Part shown: positions 26,701 to 41,500 of the stretch, one piece after another | Position numbering within the stretch: position 1 is the stretch's first letter | Layout: every line of letters starts with the position of its first letter | Assembly: GCF_033807715.1 (NCBI RefSeq) | Contig: NC_084597.1 | Span: 9,982,843 to 10,046,842, forward strand | DNA: 64,000 nucleotides | Reading direction: 5' to 3' | Source: Cololabis saira | Lineage: Eukaryota; Chordata; Actinopteri; Beloniformes; Belonidae | The notes under the pieces: model-generated | Databases searched by the model: none | What the model saw: the letters and a program-made list of their open reading frames with translations, nothing else | Told to the model about the DNA's origin: nothing | Made by a program: the position numbers and the translations under genes

Positions 26701-29700
26701 CTGTATGGTCCGAACGATTTTATTCGCTGCATCGATACAACCCAAAATAATTAAAAACCGTGCTTATTAATCACAAAACACAGTTTAAACAATATGACCA
26801 AATCCGCTACTCGCGTGCTGTTCACCGCAGGCAGACTGCAGCTTCACCGGGACCAACGGCTCTGACGGTTGATGTTGATCCAGGACCAAACTTGTTAAAG
26901 AGAGCATCAAACTCACTCTTATCTATGCAGAAATAACGCTAAAATATAAAGAAGGCTTCCCAAAGTGTGATCCATGGTGAAATAGGAAACTAAAGATGTG
27001 CACGCTATATATAGATATATGTAGATATGCACTTTGTTCCCTCCACTTCTGCAGCGCAGCTTGAAGCCCCGCCCACTGCAGGAGTCGACAGTGCATGCAG
27101 CTTTCAGTGTGAATCTACCAAGCAGCGCGATGCAGGCGTCAGGCGATTTTTGACGATTTCAGTGTGAATCCAGGGTTAGGGTGCATTGACACCAGAGCTG
27201 TTTGGTCAGCTTTAAACAGACCAGAGACCAGTCCGTTTGGGCAGGTCTGAATGTGCAATCGAACTCTGACGCGGATCAAAGAAGCAAACTTAAGTCCACC
27301 TAAATACTTAGGTCTCAGTCCACTTTAAATGAAGCAAATGGAGGAAGTGGACTACAGCCATAAAAGAAAAACAAAAGTTGCCCTGCATTAACCAAAAGAT
27401 GAGCAAGGTTTCTTGTTCATTATTTGTCTTGTCTTGTGATTTGGTCATTCTTGATGGAGTGGCTTCTCAGGCGAGGAGGGGAATACATTTGACAAAGCAA
27501 ACTCAGACCAGCTGAATGTTGTAACCACAAACTAATCAAGTACTGCATCCCTACTGCATCTACCAGACTACCAGGATAACAAACAATCTTATATCCCTTT
27601 TCAACCAACTTGAAACTGCTGCTGGGGATGGGCAGCTCAAAAAGGACACGGATAAGTCTGTTCCTTCAAAATCAGTGTCCTAATGCTTCCAGTATGCCTC
27701 TATAAATACTGTAGTAGTTTATGTTCAATAATGATGATGCAAACACTGTTATTAAATTCAGCTTACACATCAACACTGACCATAGTTTCCCAATGCGGAC
27801 CAGTCCAACAAAGTTTTGGGGTCAGCGTAACACCAGTTTTCCTGGCTCTGAAACAGTGCTTACTTTGCAGAAACCAGTCTAAAACCAAAAATAGGTTAAG
27901 CACCAGCTTTGAACAAGCGCAGGAATTGCTTTGCTGGAAAAGCCCCATTAGTAAAAGCACCACAAGCCATATTGCCTTTAAAATAAGAATGATTATGTGC
28001 TCCTAGATCTTTTTTCACAAATCAGAAGTCAGGTTCACAAAAAATATTAAAGTAACTAAAGGGATGACAGATAGGACACATTAGATACATTAATAATGTA
28101 TGTGTCACTCATTACACTAAGCCAGTAAACATGCATAAATGTATGGTTTAATATGCATTTTAAATGATGAAATACATTAAAAAAAACATTCCCATACAGA
28201 TGGCATGGTTGTCAAATCTGTCTATGGAGACCAAAAAAGTTTGTTTTTTGTTTTTTTTATAACCAAGCTGTTTGAAACGTTGCTGTAAAGCTAGACATTT
28301 AACTTGAGGTTCATTGGAAAACAACTTGCTTTTGGAGCCAGTTTCAAGTGGTCATTCATCGAGCAGCAACTCCCCATGCTGTCTTTTAACCACTTCAATA
28401 TTGAAAACCGGAAGTTCCTCCTCTGCACTTTTATTTAAACATGTGTAAACACTGTTTTTATTGCAGCAGAAAAGTTTTAACTGCTCACTTGGAAACATTG
28501 TTAAACTCTGGATTGACCTCTCCCAGGTGGAGATAAGCTGAGTCTTTCTGTGATTTTTTTTAATTGTCAAAGTTTACGTCAGTTTTTGAAAAGATTCTCC
28601 TTAACTGCAGGAACTTAACGGGACCAGTGGGTATCTAATCAACTGTCAGTTCACAATTAAATAATGAACTGAGGACAGAAATAAGTGAAAACACTTTGCT
28701 ACCAATCTGTAGATTCTCCTGCTTAGCATCAGTTACTTGGCAGCTACTTTAGAAATCTGCATGGCAGTTAACGAGTGGGACCAGGTTTATGAGAAAATTA
28801 ATCAACTTCATCAATAACAGTTAGTGATTGAACTTTTTTGCTGCCAGTTTGTTTATGCCTTCTTACACCAAAAAGTACTTTGGCAGGCTGAATTATGGGC
28901 ACAGGTTGTAGAAAATAAGTTAAATCGGCAACGAAACTGAGAAAGACACAGCGTTTTCTTGAGGTTTGAGGTCCAAGGCAAAGCCATCTATGCAGAGTAG
29001 ATACTTCATGAAAATGAGAGAATTCTATCATATATCATTATTCCATGGCATGGAAAAAAGAATTAAAAAAATAAAGATAGAAAATAAAAGCACTTCAAAA
29101 ACATAAAGAAGTGGAAAAAATATTAGTTTTCTTCTGTAAAATAGATTTATTTTCAGTATTGTTGCCTGGCCTGTGCAAACTCATGCCACTTCATTAATAT
29201 AATTTAACTTTTTCCTTAAAAATATGTCTTCAAAAACGCAATATATTGACCAAGCATACACAGTTTCTACATAAACGGCCTGTGCCAGCCGCTGACATCA
29301 TGGGTCCTGGACTTCCTCACAAACAGACCACAGTTTGTGAGGACAGGAGGCTGTGTGTCTTCTAAACGTGTTTTTAGTGAGTTTAGATTGCACAACAATC
29401 TAAACTAAATTTGTATGGGTAAAAATGTAATTTTACCCATGCAAATTTAGTTGGATTAACCTAAAGTATTAGTGTAAATCAAACTGATGTAGAATTAGTA
29501 CAATTAGGAGAACATACATAATTCAACTGGATAAAACTAGAAGGAGAAAAAATAAAGTATACTTTACTGAAACAACACATTTGTTTAATGCTGAAAAAGA
29601 GTAATTTAATTGTGTGGGAATGATTTCCATGCTTTCTTTAAGTTCATTCAACAAATCATTTTTTTGAGTCTATAAAGCTATGAATGGTTTAGGACCAAAA

Positions 29701-32257
29701 CACACCTCCAGACCCCTCATAAACCTGGATCTGGTTTTTTATCAGTTCCCAAGTCAGAACCAGCCACGGAGAAGCTGCATTCAGCATCTATACTGCACAT
29801 GTCTGGAACAAACTCCCTGAAAGCCTCAGATCAGCAGAAAAACGGTTGAAGACTCACCTGTTCTCAGCTGCATTTGAATAAAGTTACAAATCTGCACTTT
29901 TACTTTTAAGCTCAAGTTTTTGCTGTTTTTATCTATTATTCTTTTTCCTTCTTTTTGTTTAAATCTTAAATCCTGCTTTTTATTTTCTGCAATGTGATTA
30001 TGTTTTAATGTCTCTGTAAAGCACTTTGAATCACCTTGTTGTTGAATTGTACTATACAAGTAAACTTTGCCTTGTCTACTTTGAATTCTAACTGACTGAT
30101 GTTACAACAATCAAAGTCCAGCTGCTTCTACTTTCATTTATGTCTGGACTATTATTTCACAACGACTCACCTTCCACAAGATATCAGAGCAAAACCTTTC
30201 CTTTATTCTGCAGCCTTTATATTCCCAGTTATCTCACCTCGCAGCTATTCAGAGGCAGCACATTCTTAGCATTTTCACTCAAGTGAATCAAATATTGTAC
30301 AAATCCCTTTTCCAGAAAAGTTGGGAACTTTATTTGCTCATCCTTTAATTTTTTTAGGCATCCTTTCGTGGGTTTTCAGCATTTTAACTGGCCAAATTAA
30401 CATTTTACACTAGAAAATTAAAAATCTACGATTTGATGAAAGCAAAATGACTCACAAATAAATGATGGCAGACTGTTTAGCAACAGACATCTTGTCCAAA
30501 GCAAGAAAAAGCCAGTTCTGCTTAGAAACCTGCATAAATTAAGATGTATTTCAACTACAGGAACTCTTCCAGAAACCAGGCTCATTTATGGGGCTCTTTC
30601 CTGATCCTTCATATCCAGGGACTGAACAGAAGACTCAAAGAGAATCTCAAGCCCCCAAAACAAGCACTAGAGCAGGGGTCGGCAACCCAAAATGTTGAAA
30701 GAGCCATATTGGACCAAAAACGCAAAAAACAAATATGTCTGGAGCCGTAAAAAATGAAAAGTCTTGTACACATGCTGCATGTATCTAGTTATAACTGGGG
30801 GAAGATTTTTATTTTCATTATGCACTTCGAGAAAAAAGTCGAAATGTCGAGAAAAAAGTCGAAATGTCGAGAAAAAAGTCGAAATATCAAGATTAGTGTT
30901 GAAGTACAATCTTGAGAAAAAAGTAAAAATGTTGAGAAAAAAGTTGAAATGTCGAGAAAAAGTTGAAATGTTTAGAAAAAAGTCAAAATTTCGAGAAAAA
31001 AGTCAAAATTTCGAGAAAAAAGTCAAAATGTTGAGAAAAAAGTTTAAATGACGAGGAAATAGTCAAAGTTTCGTGAAAAAAGTTGAAATGTTGCGATTAA
31101 AAAGGAAGAAAAAAAAGGAAAAAAGAAGAAAAGGGAAAAAAAGAAGAAAAAAAGGGAAAAAAAGGTAAAACATTTTTGAAAAAGCTCCAGGAGCCACTAG
31201 GGCGGTGCTAAAGAGCCGCATGCGGCTCTAGAGCCGCATGCCGCGGGTTGCCGACCGCGGGTTGCCGACCGCGGGTTGCCGACCGCGGGTTGCCGACCCC
31301 TGCACTAGAGTAATAATAATTCAATATATTTTACATAAGCGAAAATACCACAGTGACAGAGTACAAGAGAAATCTGTTCTTTTCTAAGTGGAGAGGTGAT
31401 CCAGTACATCCACACCTCCACTCCACTGGGTGCATCTAAAAAAAAAAAAAAGGAAACTCAGTGTTACAGCTTCATTCACTCCCCAGGTACAGCAAAAGCA
31501 GCATGGTCCAGAATTGACCAGAGATAAAGATGAAGAAGCTGCACACATTGTGCTTTGATCCAAGCCTGTGAAATAACAATATGGTCTCAGCTTCACACGT
31601 TTTGGCAGGTTTTCAAATTTAAGCAGCCCCCAGACAAACTCACAGGGCCGAGTTAGTCTTTGAGGTGGTACTCACTTCAGATACTCAAATATATGCTTAA
31701 GCTTAGACAAGGTTGTTTTTATCTGATATGTCGACTTTAAAGATTTCTTTAGGGTAGTTCTACTTTGAAACATTACAGCTACACAAGCAGCAGGTGGTAC
31801 ATGCACACTGCAGGAACTGGACACTTTGATGTGCTTTTCAAATAAGTGCACCACGGGCAGTCTACCCTCCAGCCAGATGGTCACCACATAGCACTGGAAA
31901 GAATAAATATATTGTAGTTTTCCAATATATTGGATTTCACAACAACGTCATGGGAAAAGAATGCAGTAGTTTGGAAAATGCAGGGATAAAAATTCAGATC
32001 TTTTATTTCTTTCATTGCAGACATCATTATATTACATATTATGCTTTTTGTGTTCTATAAGTAAGCTCATTGATTGTCTTGCTATTTGGGAAAATGTATA
32101 TAAGATTTAGGGGTAGGACCTGATAAGTATATACTTCAATCCTACTCCCTTTCGAATATGTTGGTGGATCTGCGAAGTCTGCCCAAGAGCTGCCTTGTCT
32201 TTTGTCTACAAATACACATATTGTTCTTTTTTAATATGCATATTCGAAATAAAGCTC

Positions 32258-32308
<51 letters not shown>

Positions 32309-34650
32309 CATCTCTCCGGCTTTACTTTATGTATTAATATACATCCATTGCAGCATCTCATTTGTGGTCAAAGTTTGAACCACTTTGCTATAGAGGTGGG
32401 TGCAATTCATCGATGTGTCGATGCATCGCGATGCGTCACGTGACGATTTGGAATCAATTAATTAAAAAAAATATATATATATATTTTTTTTTTTAAAGTT
32501 ATCCTATCCAGATTCCGGACTGAATAAGCTGCTGAATCATTTCATTTTCAAGAATGCACATTTCTTATTGTTCACTTGAAATATGGCAGATATGTTTACA
32601 CTAAATAAATTTGATGGAAGTACATATCTTGTTTACTTGAATTAATGAACTCATTAAATCCAGGGCTTGACCGTTTTCAGTGTTTTCCGCCAATAGAGGG
32701 CGCTCTCATGCAAGTGCAGCTTTCCCTGGTCAAAGTTAAGTAAGTCAAAGAGCAAATGTTTACATAGTCATAAAATACATTATTTTGTGTCTTTGAAAAA
32801 TACATGTCAAATGTTCAAAAAAACTTGTTATTTACTTAATGAGTGTTGTTAGAGGAACTGAGTTCATTGATTGGCTATTTATTTACAAATGTAGCCACAG
32901 ATGAAGACAAAATCAATCTTGTATGGAAAAAAGCATTAAAAATCACAATAATCGAAGAATCGTGGCACCAATAATCAAATCGAATCGACAATCGTTATAA
33001 TCGAAGAATCGAAGCTCCAATAATCGAAATCGAATCGAATCGTGAGGTACCCTTGTTTGCACACCCCTACTTTGCTATGTTGCTACTACTTCTTAGAACA
33101 CATTTTAGTCCCAGGTACCAAGCAATTTAGTGTTACATATTATAAGGTCTGTAACTATAAGGAGTAACTCTTGTGGCGTGTTTCAAAAGGTCCATGTGTA
33201 ACGGGGCATCATTCACATGATCGCACAACAATATCTCTGAATGCTCCCCAAACATTACTGCCAAGTGCACTTATTACAAGCAACTTTGGGCTTGTTTTTC
33301 TTTTTACGTGAAGTCGCTTTAAAATATAAGAAGTTGTGCTTTGCAGGTTTTTGGGGCTTGGACATATCCATCGTCTGTCCTTTGGGCTGCATAGTGTGTA
33401 CAATCGCTTGTATCTCGACACTGCTCTGACACTGTGCTCCACCCAGTCGTCACTGACTTGCATTGTGTGACTGCCGTGGGCAGTACAGCCGTGGGGGATG
33501 TGGGTATTTTAAAATTGACACTTTTCCTGGTAAAAGGATTGAACAGCCACACTTTTTTCCTCAGTTTGACACAAATGCCTTACAAAGTTCGCTCAGTTTC
33601 CCTCGCACCTCTGTGTATGTGCTACAGATGCTTCCTCTCCCCCTCCCTTCCCGTTTTTCACTGAAACATGACAGCAGCTTTGAGTATGTTGATGATTAGC
33701 TTTAACACCTTTGCCCTCCGGGGTCGAACGGACACGCGTCCACATCACATGACCAGTTTACGATGACGTGGCAGCTAGACATAGCCTCGCTGAGTTTCCA
33801 TCTCCACCTGTGGTTTTAACTTGTATCGAGAAAGCAGATTTCAAACTTCATAACAGTATATAAAACCTGTTATTAGGCCAAGTTAAATCAGAGTTATGAT
33901 CAATAATAAACACCAGGATTCATTGTTTTTGGTGCGAGAAGAAACAGTGAAAACAGGCAATTTTTGGGAGAGCACTCGCAAGCAAAAAACAGACACCCCC
34001 TTTCTTATCGGTGGAAAAATGCAACATAATCAAAAAATCAAAAGCATTTGGTTGCTGAGGAGGAGAGGAATGTTGTGGGAGTGAAAGAAACAGCGAAGGG
34101 GAGTTTTGAGTCAATGCCTTCAGGTGGAAAACATAGAGAGACACATCTGGAGGTGTCAGGACTGTTTTGTGAAATTTGCCTCATGGAATTAAAATACTTT
34201 CAAGGTTTCAGCCCTTTTCAGGTGGTTATTGTTATTTAATTGGTCAGTTGGCCTTTTCAGAGCAGTGTAACAAGTTATGTTGTTGCTGAATTTAAAATAA
34301 ATTATTCAAGGTGTTTGGGTTTTTAGGTATTATCCTTGAAACATGCATGCAGTCACAACAATTTTTAAGACTAATATTTACATCTAATCGTTAAATCAAC
34401 AAACCAGCCATATACTCTTGGATGCCCTTAGCTGGATCAGATACACAACCAGTTTGCAGAATTTTGTGTCCAAAAAAGGTTTATCCCCCACTAGCATTTT
34501 TATCTAACTACACAACACTTTGAAACTAAAATTCATCAAAATAAATCAATATTGAATCGAATCATGATCCTGTGGCCTGGAGTCGAACCCTGACAGAGCA
34601 CAGCTCCAGGGGTCCAGTTTAGGGTTTCACACTAAACTTTTATGCTCCAG

Positions 34651-34687
<37 letters not shown>

Positions 34688-37600
34688 ATGGTAAATGAAA
34701 GTTCTGGCCGTGGTAGTAACAAAAGAACTTTGACAAGGTATTCAAAATAGACCATACAAATGAGAAAGAAAGAAAAATGCTGTGAAGGCATAAAATGAAG
34801 GTCACTTTTAAACTGGACTTTGATATCTGAATGCAGTTGAGTGAAAATAATGCTATGATGAAAGTGCTGTAATTGTGCGGTAATTCTCTAAATCCATTTT
34901 TTTTTTACATCAAAAAACAATTAGAACCTGGAATAAACAGTTTTTTTGTGACAAAACAACAATCTAAACTAAACAAGGATGAGGGAGGACTTCCTTGCAG
35001 ATTTCCAGTGACTGAAAAGAAATAGATTCAGAAATGTACCAGGGAATGGTGCAAGATTAGGAGATTAAATCAAGAAAGAAATAATGAAATAATTGGAAAT
35101 TATATCTGAATATCTGGGAAAAAATAATAAATAAAGAGTATAATTCAGCTACACAGAATAATGCTTTATTTGGGCTTGCACAAGATCCAAGACTGGGGTA
35201 AAGACATTCTAAATCTAGCTTCAGACAGTGCTGAGATAAAGGTTTAACAGCTGTTTGTACACTAAACCTAGCAAAACAGCTTAAAGCTTTGGAGAACCGG
35301 AGAAGGAACCTGACTTAAAAAGACAGAGGCCTGCTTGGATACCTAAGTCCAGGATTACTAGGGAATAAATAAATTAAAAAAGAGACCTGAACTGGGCACC
35401 ATTATGAAATATTTCTTTAGTGTACAATTTAATCAGAACGACAGAAAAACTATTTCAGAGAGAAAGAACTGAACATGGCAATAACAGAAATAACTGAGGA
35501 GGATTGGCATTCAAAGTGCAAAAATCAGAAAAGTGGAGGAGGTTAGGTTTGAAAGAATTTGATCTGTTTTAAGTAAAAGTAAGTATTCTGGAGCATAGCA
35601 TCACAGTTGAGGATGATGCGGACAAATGAAGGCCCATACTGTAAAAAAACAAACAAAAAAACTGTTACCAAGCTAGTGTAACCCCCCAAACTCCCTTCCA
35701 ATGTTAAAAGATCATCATTTGATGGATGCTATGATTGTGTCAAAACAATTACTTGATTGAAGTAACTACTCTAATAACTTTTTTTTTTTTTTTTCACATT
35801 GGATGCCCTTTCTGACACCACGCTCCTCACTTATCCAGCCTTGGAACTGAAACAAGTTGCTGGATCCACTGGAGGGATGAGGACAAAGCGAAGTTTAGCA
35901 TCTGGGACAGAGACTTTGAGACGCAACAGACTTTGGCATGTGATGGGACTACGAATCAATGCAGTAACCTTGGTTAAAGGCCGACCATCTTCAGCCCCAA
36001 CCCCTTTTCTTTTTTTAAATCTATTTATTCATTTTCTTTTAGTATCCCTAAACGTGCTCATCCTAAGTGTTCCTTTGAAACTTACCGAACCCTTAAAATG
36101 CAGCAATAGATTAGAATAGTATACCTTCACAAATGAAATGAACTTGCCAAGACAACCAAGAATTATCATGGAAAACATCAAGATAATGTACCTTATTTTA
36201 ATCTTATGGGGCTTGTCCACGAGTACGTACTTTACTCTGTTTTAGCGTTTTTTTCCACTGTTGGGCCACAGTCCTATGTGAACATGGGAAGCCTTAATTT
36301 CAACTTTAAGGCCCAGCTCTGAGGCCTCACTCTGAGACCAGCCTTGATTCCTTACAGCTGACCGCAGGGCTTGAAACAAAGGAAATTAAGGGATGATTGT
36401 ATTGCCCTTACCCTGGATTCACACTGAAAGCGTCACAGGCATCCGGCTGCCATTCATTTTCTATGAAAGCGCGCTGCGAGAGGCGTCTGAGGCGTCGGGA
36501 GCAGCGCATCCAGAGCGTCAATTTGAAGTTGAAAAATCTCAACTTTAAGCAAATTAGTAGCGGCGACGCCGAGGCAGCGTACAATCACAGACCGGGATTC
36601 CCGAAGCAAGAAGCCTCAATGCACATTATACTGTCGGGTACACACAAACGTACACTCATTCACATGCGTACATGTGCATAGCTGTGCACTAACAAACTTA
36701 TTTTATCAGGAATTAATATATTTCATCCAGCAAACTGACATTTTTGCTGATTTGACTGCCGTTTTTACCAGAACTCTGCTCATGTGAAACACATATCTGA
36801 TGGTTGAGGAGCTGTATGGTCCGAACGATTTAATTTGCTACATCGATCCAACGCAAAATAATTAAAAACCGTGCTTATTAATCACAAAACACAGTTTAAA
36901 CAATATGACCAAATCCGCTATTAGCGGTGTGTCAGTGTTCACCGCAGGCAGACTGCAGCTTCACCGGGACGACAACTCTGACGGTTGCTGTTGATCCAGG
37001 ACCAAACTTGTTAAGGAGCATCAAACTCACTCTTATCTATGCAGAAATAACGCTAAAATATAAAGAAGGCTTCCCAAAGTGTGATCCATGGTGAAATAGG
37101 AAACTGAAGATGTGCACGCTATATAAAGATATATGTAGATATGCACTTTGTTCCCTTCACTTCTGCAGCGCAGCTTGAAGCCCCGCCCACTGCAGGAGTC
37201 GACAGTGCATGCAGCTTTCAGTGTGAATCTACCAAGCAGCGCGATGCAGGCGTCAGGCGATTTTTGACGCTTTCAGTGTGAATCCAGCAATAAAAGGGGG
37301 CAGGATGGAGGTCACGCGTAGACAGTAAGGACAGTGAATTGGTCAGCAGACTCGTTTTACAGCAGGCCTCTGCTGATGCGAAGCACGTCCCTCTGGTGTT
37401 AAAATAGCTTCCCGAACCTCGTTCTCTTTTCTTCCAAGCCCTTCCACAGAAATGCTACATGGTCATCAACACGGAGACAAGGACAACGAGGCAAAGAGCC
37501 ACTCTTCACCAGGACCCCCTGCGGAGCGTAACCATCCAGCTGTTCACCAAGGAACGCTGGTCGGCTTCCCAAATCTCTTGCTCTCCGACCTTCCTCATCA

Positions 37601-38538
37601 CAAGAGAAACGTCCTTATGTTTTGTAAGCACTACACCTCATCTCCGATCAGCGTGACCAGCATCAGCCGAGGAGCCATCCCGCCAGCTGCACTCGTGAAA
37701 GGCCACTGGTTACCAAGAACCAGTGAATGCATTCGTCTACCCGCGTTACAACGGAGTGACCTGCAAACGTTCTGACGCTTCAACGAGTGGAACGGGGACC
37801 CGTGCACGACGAGACGACGTGACCAGGCTACGACGACCAGGAAAAGGGGGACAGCCCGGCTGCCAGTGATGATACTTTCTCTATCTCTGAGAGAGACAGG
37901 GAAAGAGAGGACAAGGGAACCCCTCACAGCTGAACCACCGGTGGAGCGGAAAATCAGCAACCTGTGAACCGGGACCAGAACTACGAGTTCCACAACCACC
38001 ATGATGCCGCAGAACACCTCCAAAGCAGATACAAGTAAGAGGCTTGTTTATGAGGAGAGTTATTTCAAAGTGGTTAGCTTTGAGTGCGTTTGCTGTAGTT
38101 TTGTTTGCTTATTACTGTGCAACACGCTGACTGTCTCTCAAGCAGAGACGGTAGTATATTATGTATTATATTGTTACGTTTGTATTGTTATATTGTTACG
38201 TGCCCGTGTAAGGGGACCCACATAACGTGTGCCCTCATTACCAAAGCAGTTCATGCTCCTGTTTCCCCGTTAAAAGCTTAGAGTGAGTGTGGCTGATTTT
38301 GCTCCACACACTGGCTCCTGAGTGGGAAACAGCAGATCGATCAAGGTACCGGTGGAGAGAGAGATCACGCCAGTTTTCCTACCCTTACTAACCCACATGG
38401 ACAAGGTTAGGCCTCCATCAGGCCCCCAATACTTCCAGTTACCACTGGGGGGAGGAAACCTCCAGCCGTAGTTGTGAAAAGCGCCCGTCCGCTATCTCTA
38501 TTTAAGGTCTTACATGACGTTGTCCACACACACACACA

Positions 38539-38585
<47 letters not shown>

Positions 38586-41500
38586 GACCTGAAGTTTGTG
38601 TTTCATGTTTAGTTAGTTGTTTATGTGTAGTTTAGGCATCAGAATTTATGTGTTGTTTCATTATATTTTAACACTTGTGTAAATAAATTCTGATTCATTT
38701 GAATGAGAGAAGTTGTTTGTGTTTATTTTATACATATTTGTCACAGCTGCTGGTTGCAAAGGTCTGTGCTCGGACTCCTTCCTTCACTGTTATTCTGTAA
38801 CGCCACCCCTGGAAACAGGCTGGCACATATGGAGTAACAGCTACTTTGAGACTGAGTTTGCTGTTTAGTTATTATTTTCCTGATAACGTCAGGTGGTGCC
38901 CCGTTTTCAATGATTCTTTTTGATAATTCATTTTGATAAGTATTATTCTTTATTAATTATTAATAACTATTGTAAGACAATTATTACTAACTCTTTTAAT
39001 AACTGAACCAGCACTCCCTTTGTCACACAACACCACTAAGTGATGGTACCGGTTAGTACTGTCACTTTTTTTGCACCTACTTGGTCGGGGTTCCAGCTGA
39101 GTTAGGATAAAAATGCAGCGTCACCAGGTTTCGGGCCAGAGAGTAACGCCTCACAACTCCTTCACAGCCGTAATACAAAACCTGGCAACAGCGGCCGTGA
39201 TATTTACTTTACAACTAAACTTTGGTACAGAGAAAAATGGGAAACAAATCTACTCTCTGATGCAACGATGAGGTCCACACGTTTCTGTGCCTCGTGGCTG
39301 ATGACCACATCCAGAAGGAGCACGATAGGGCAACGCGGGACCAGAACGAGGCCCCACCCACATTGAGGCAGTACTGAACGGAAATGGAAAACGCCAGAGA
39401 CCAAGGCGAGTCAAGTCGAAAACTGTACAATGGAAAAGGGGCATTATTATCTTACTTGCAAATACAAGGGTTGTATCAGTGTGGGTGTATTGTTGTAGGT
39501 GATAAGAGGAAGCTGAGATAATACAGAATCTATATCATCCTGACCAATTTGTACCTATAGCACTGACTCAGCCCCTGTGCAGCTCAAAGGTCTGCTGCAG
39601 GACTGAAACTCCCAAATACAGCCCTCAGCCAACAAAGCCCTGGCTGCAACATGATGACACTCGTGGAATATGTCACAGAGGAACTCTTTCATATTTAGAA
39701 AAATGATGAGTCATCCTTAAACATAGGCCTGTGTTGAAAAAAATCGATTTTCCAATTCTAAATCGATTCTCATATTAATTCCTAAAAATTGATTCATATG
39801 TCTAAAGATCAATGTTTTTTTTTTTTTGTTTTTTTTTGGGGGGGGTGATTTTTTTTTTTAATTCTCTTTTATTTATTTATGTATTATTTTTTTTTAACAA
39901 CTTTTGGTTATTTTTTTGTTTATCCCTAAAAAAGGAATGTTTTGTTGGACACGAGAATAACTGGTGCCATGGTTTTTCCTTTAAATATGTTTAAAGGTAT
40001 GAAAACATTAAAGTGTTAGGTTATAATTGCATAAATTGTCTATATTTCATTACTTTATATACTGTCTTGGGGTTACATTTGCAAAAAATGCTAAAAACCA
40101 AATGCTCAAAAATTAAAAACCAAGATAGACCGAAAATGGAACAAATAAAAACGGAATGTGGGAAAAAATAAAACCGATTTCATCCGTCTCTGTTTCCTCC
40201 CTGGATCTGTTTGGTAATTCTGACCCACATGATGTTTCTGAAAGCAGTTCTATCAGCATTCTGGGAGCTGATTGGTCCTTACAGAATCATTAGCTGCAAT
40301 ACTTGCTGTTGAATCTCAATATGATACTAGTAGTAATATTTTTGCATAACTACAGTCATATAATTCATGCAACAGCTCAAAAAACAGTTTTAATAACACT
40401 AACCCAAATCAATATCGGAATCGAATCGAATCAAATCTTGATAATCGATTCTGAATCTTAAGAATCGAATCGATTCTTGACATTTGAATCGATCCCCAGC
40501 CCTACTTAAACATACTTGTGGATATTTGATTTAGTTTTATTTAGTGTTTCTTTTATCTTCTACTGTCTTTATTGTTCAGCTGTGTTATAATTATTATTGT
40601 GTTATATAATGAGACCTTCAATTTCCTTTTGGGGAGCAATAAAGTATCCATCCATCCATCCATCCATATATCTATCTATCCTTACCATGCTGGCATCAAT
40701 GATCTGTCCTTTCCCAGATTTTGTCTGCTCTAGCAGCGCCAAGACGATCCCCAGAGCACAGGTCAGACCGCCACCGGCAAAATCTGCTACAAGATTCAGT
40801 GGAGCGTAGGGCTTCTCTCCGCTGCGACCCAGACGGGATAAAAGACCTGAAATTGGAAGGCAAAAGCGTCAAATAAACCTTAAACAAAAAAGCAAGTTTA
40901 GAAAGCCCAAGTGGAAGAGTGCGCTGAGCAGCTCTGTTAATAAGGCTTTATACGACGAAAGTGGAGAATATTCAGCTGAAGAATGTCCATTACCACTGCA
41001 CTCAACATCTTACGAACATCTTACTCCCTTTACTGCACTGCTTTTACTAAAATAATTTACCGGTACATGATTCTCAACCAAAGTGATCTCACTGCAGAGC
41101 AGGTTCAGAAGAACAGTAGCGGTGGCTACTATATGAGCATTCAGAAATCAGCAAATAGGGCAAAGCACTTTTAAAACTAATTTAGAGGTCAAACTCATTA
41201 GTCTGCTCTGAAGCAGACTAATGTACAAACTAATATGCAGAGTGCCCGTCATAGCAAGTTGGCCTTTTACAGCCCAACTGGGCTCCCTAAAAGCACAACA
41301 TTTTCAGTAAATCAGAGCAGCATAAGGAAGAACAAACTGTGAGTGGCTTACAAGATTGGAGCTAATCCTTATTTTAAATAAACCCACCCACTTTCATTAC
41401 AAATGTTATTTTCTAGAGTACACTAAATCACACAAACTCAGTACCGCAGATTCCAAAGGTTTGTGTGCCCGCTGTGTGTTTTCTTTTGGCACAAATATAA

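Noticed and set aside
30764..31051. Lysine-rich 95-codon frame
   Set aside because: Translation of a 20-bp tandem repeat inside a hAT element.
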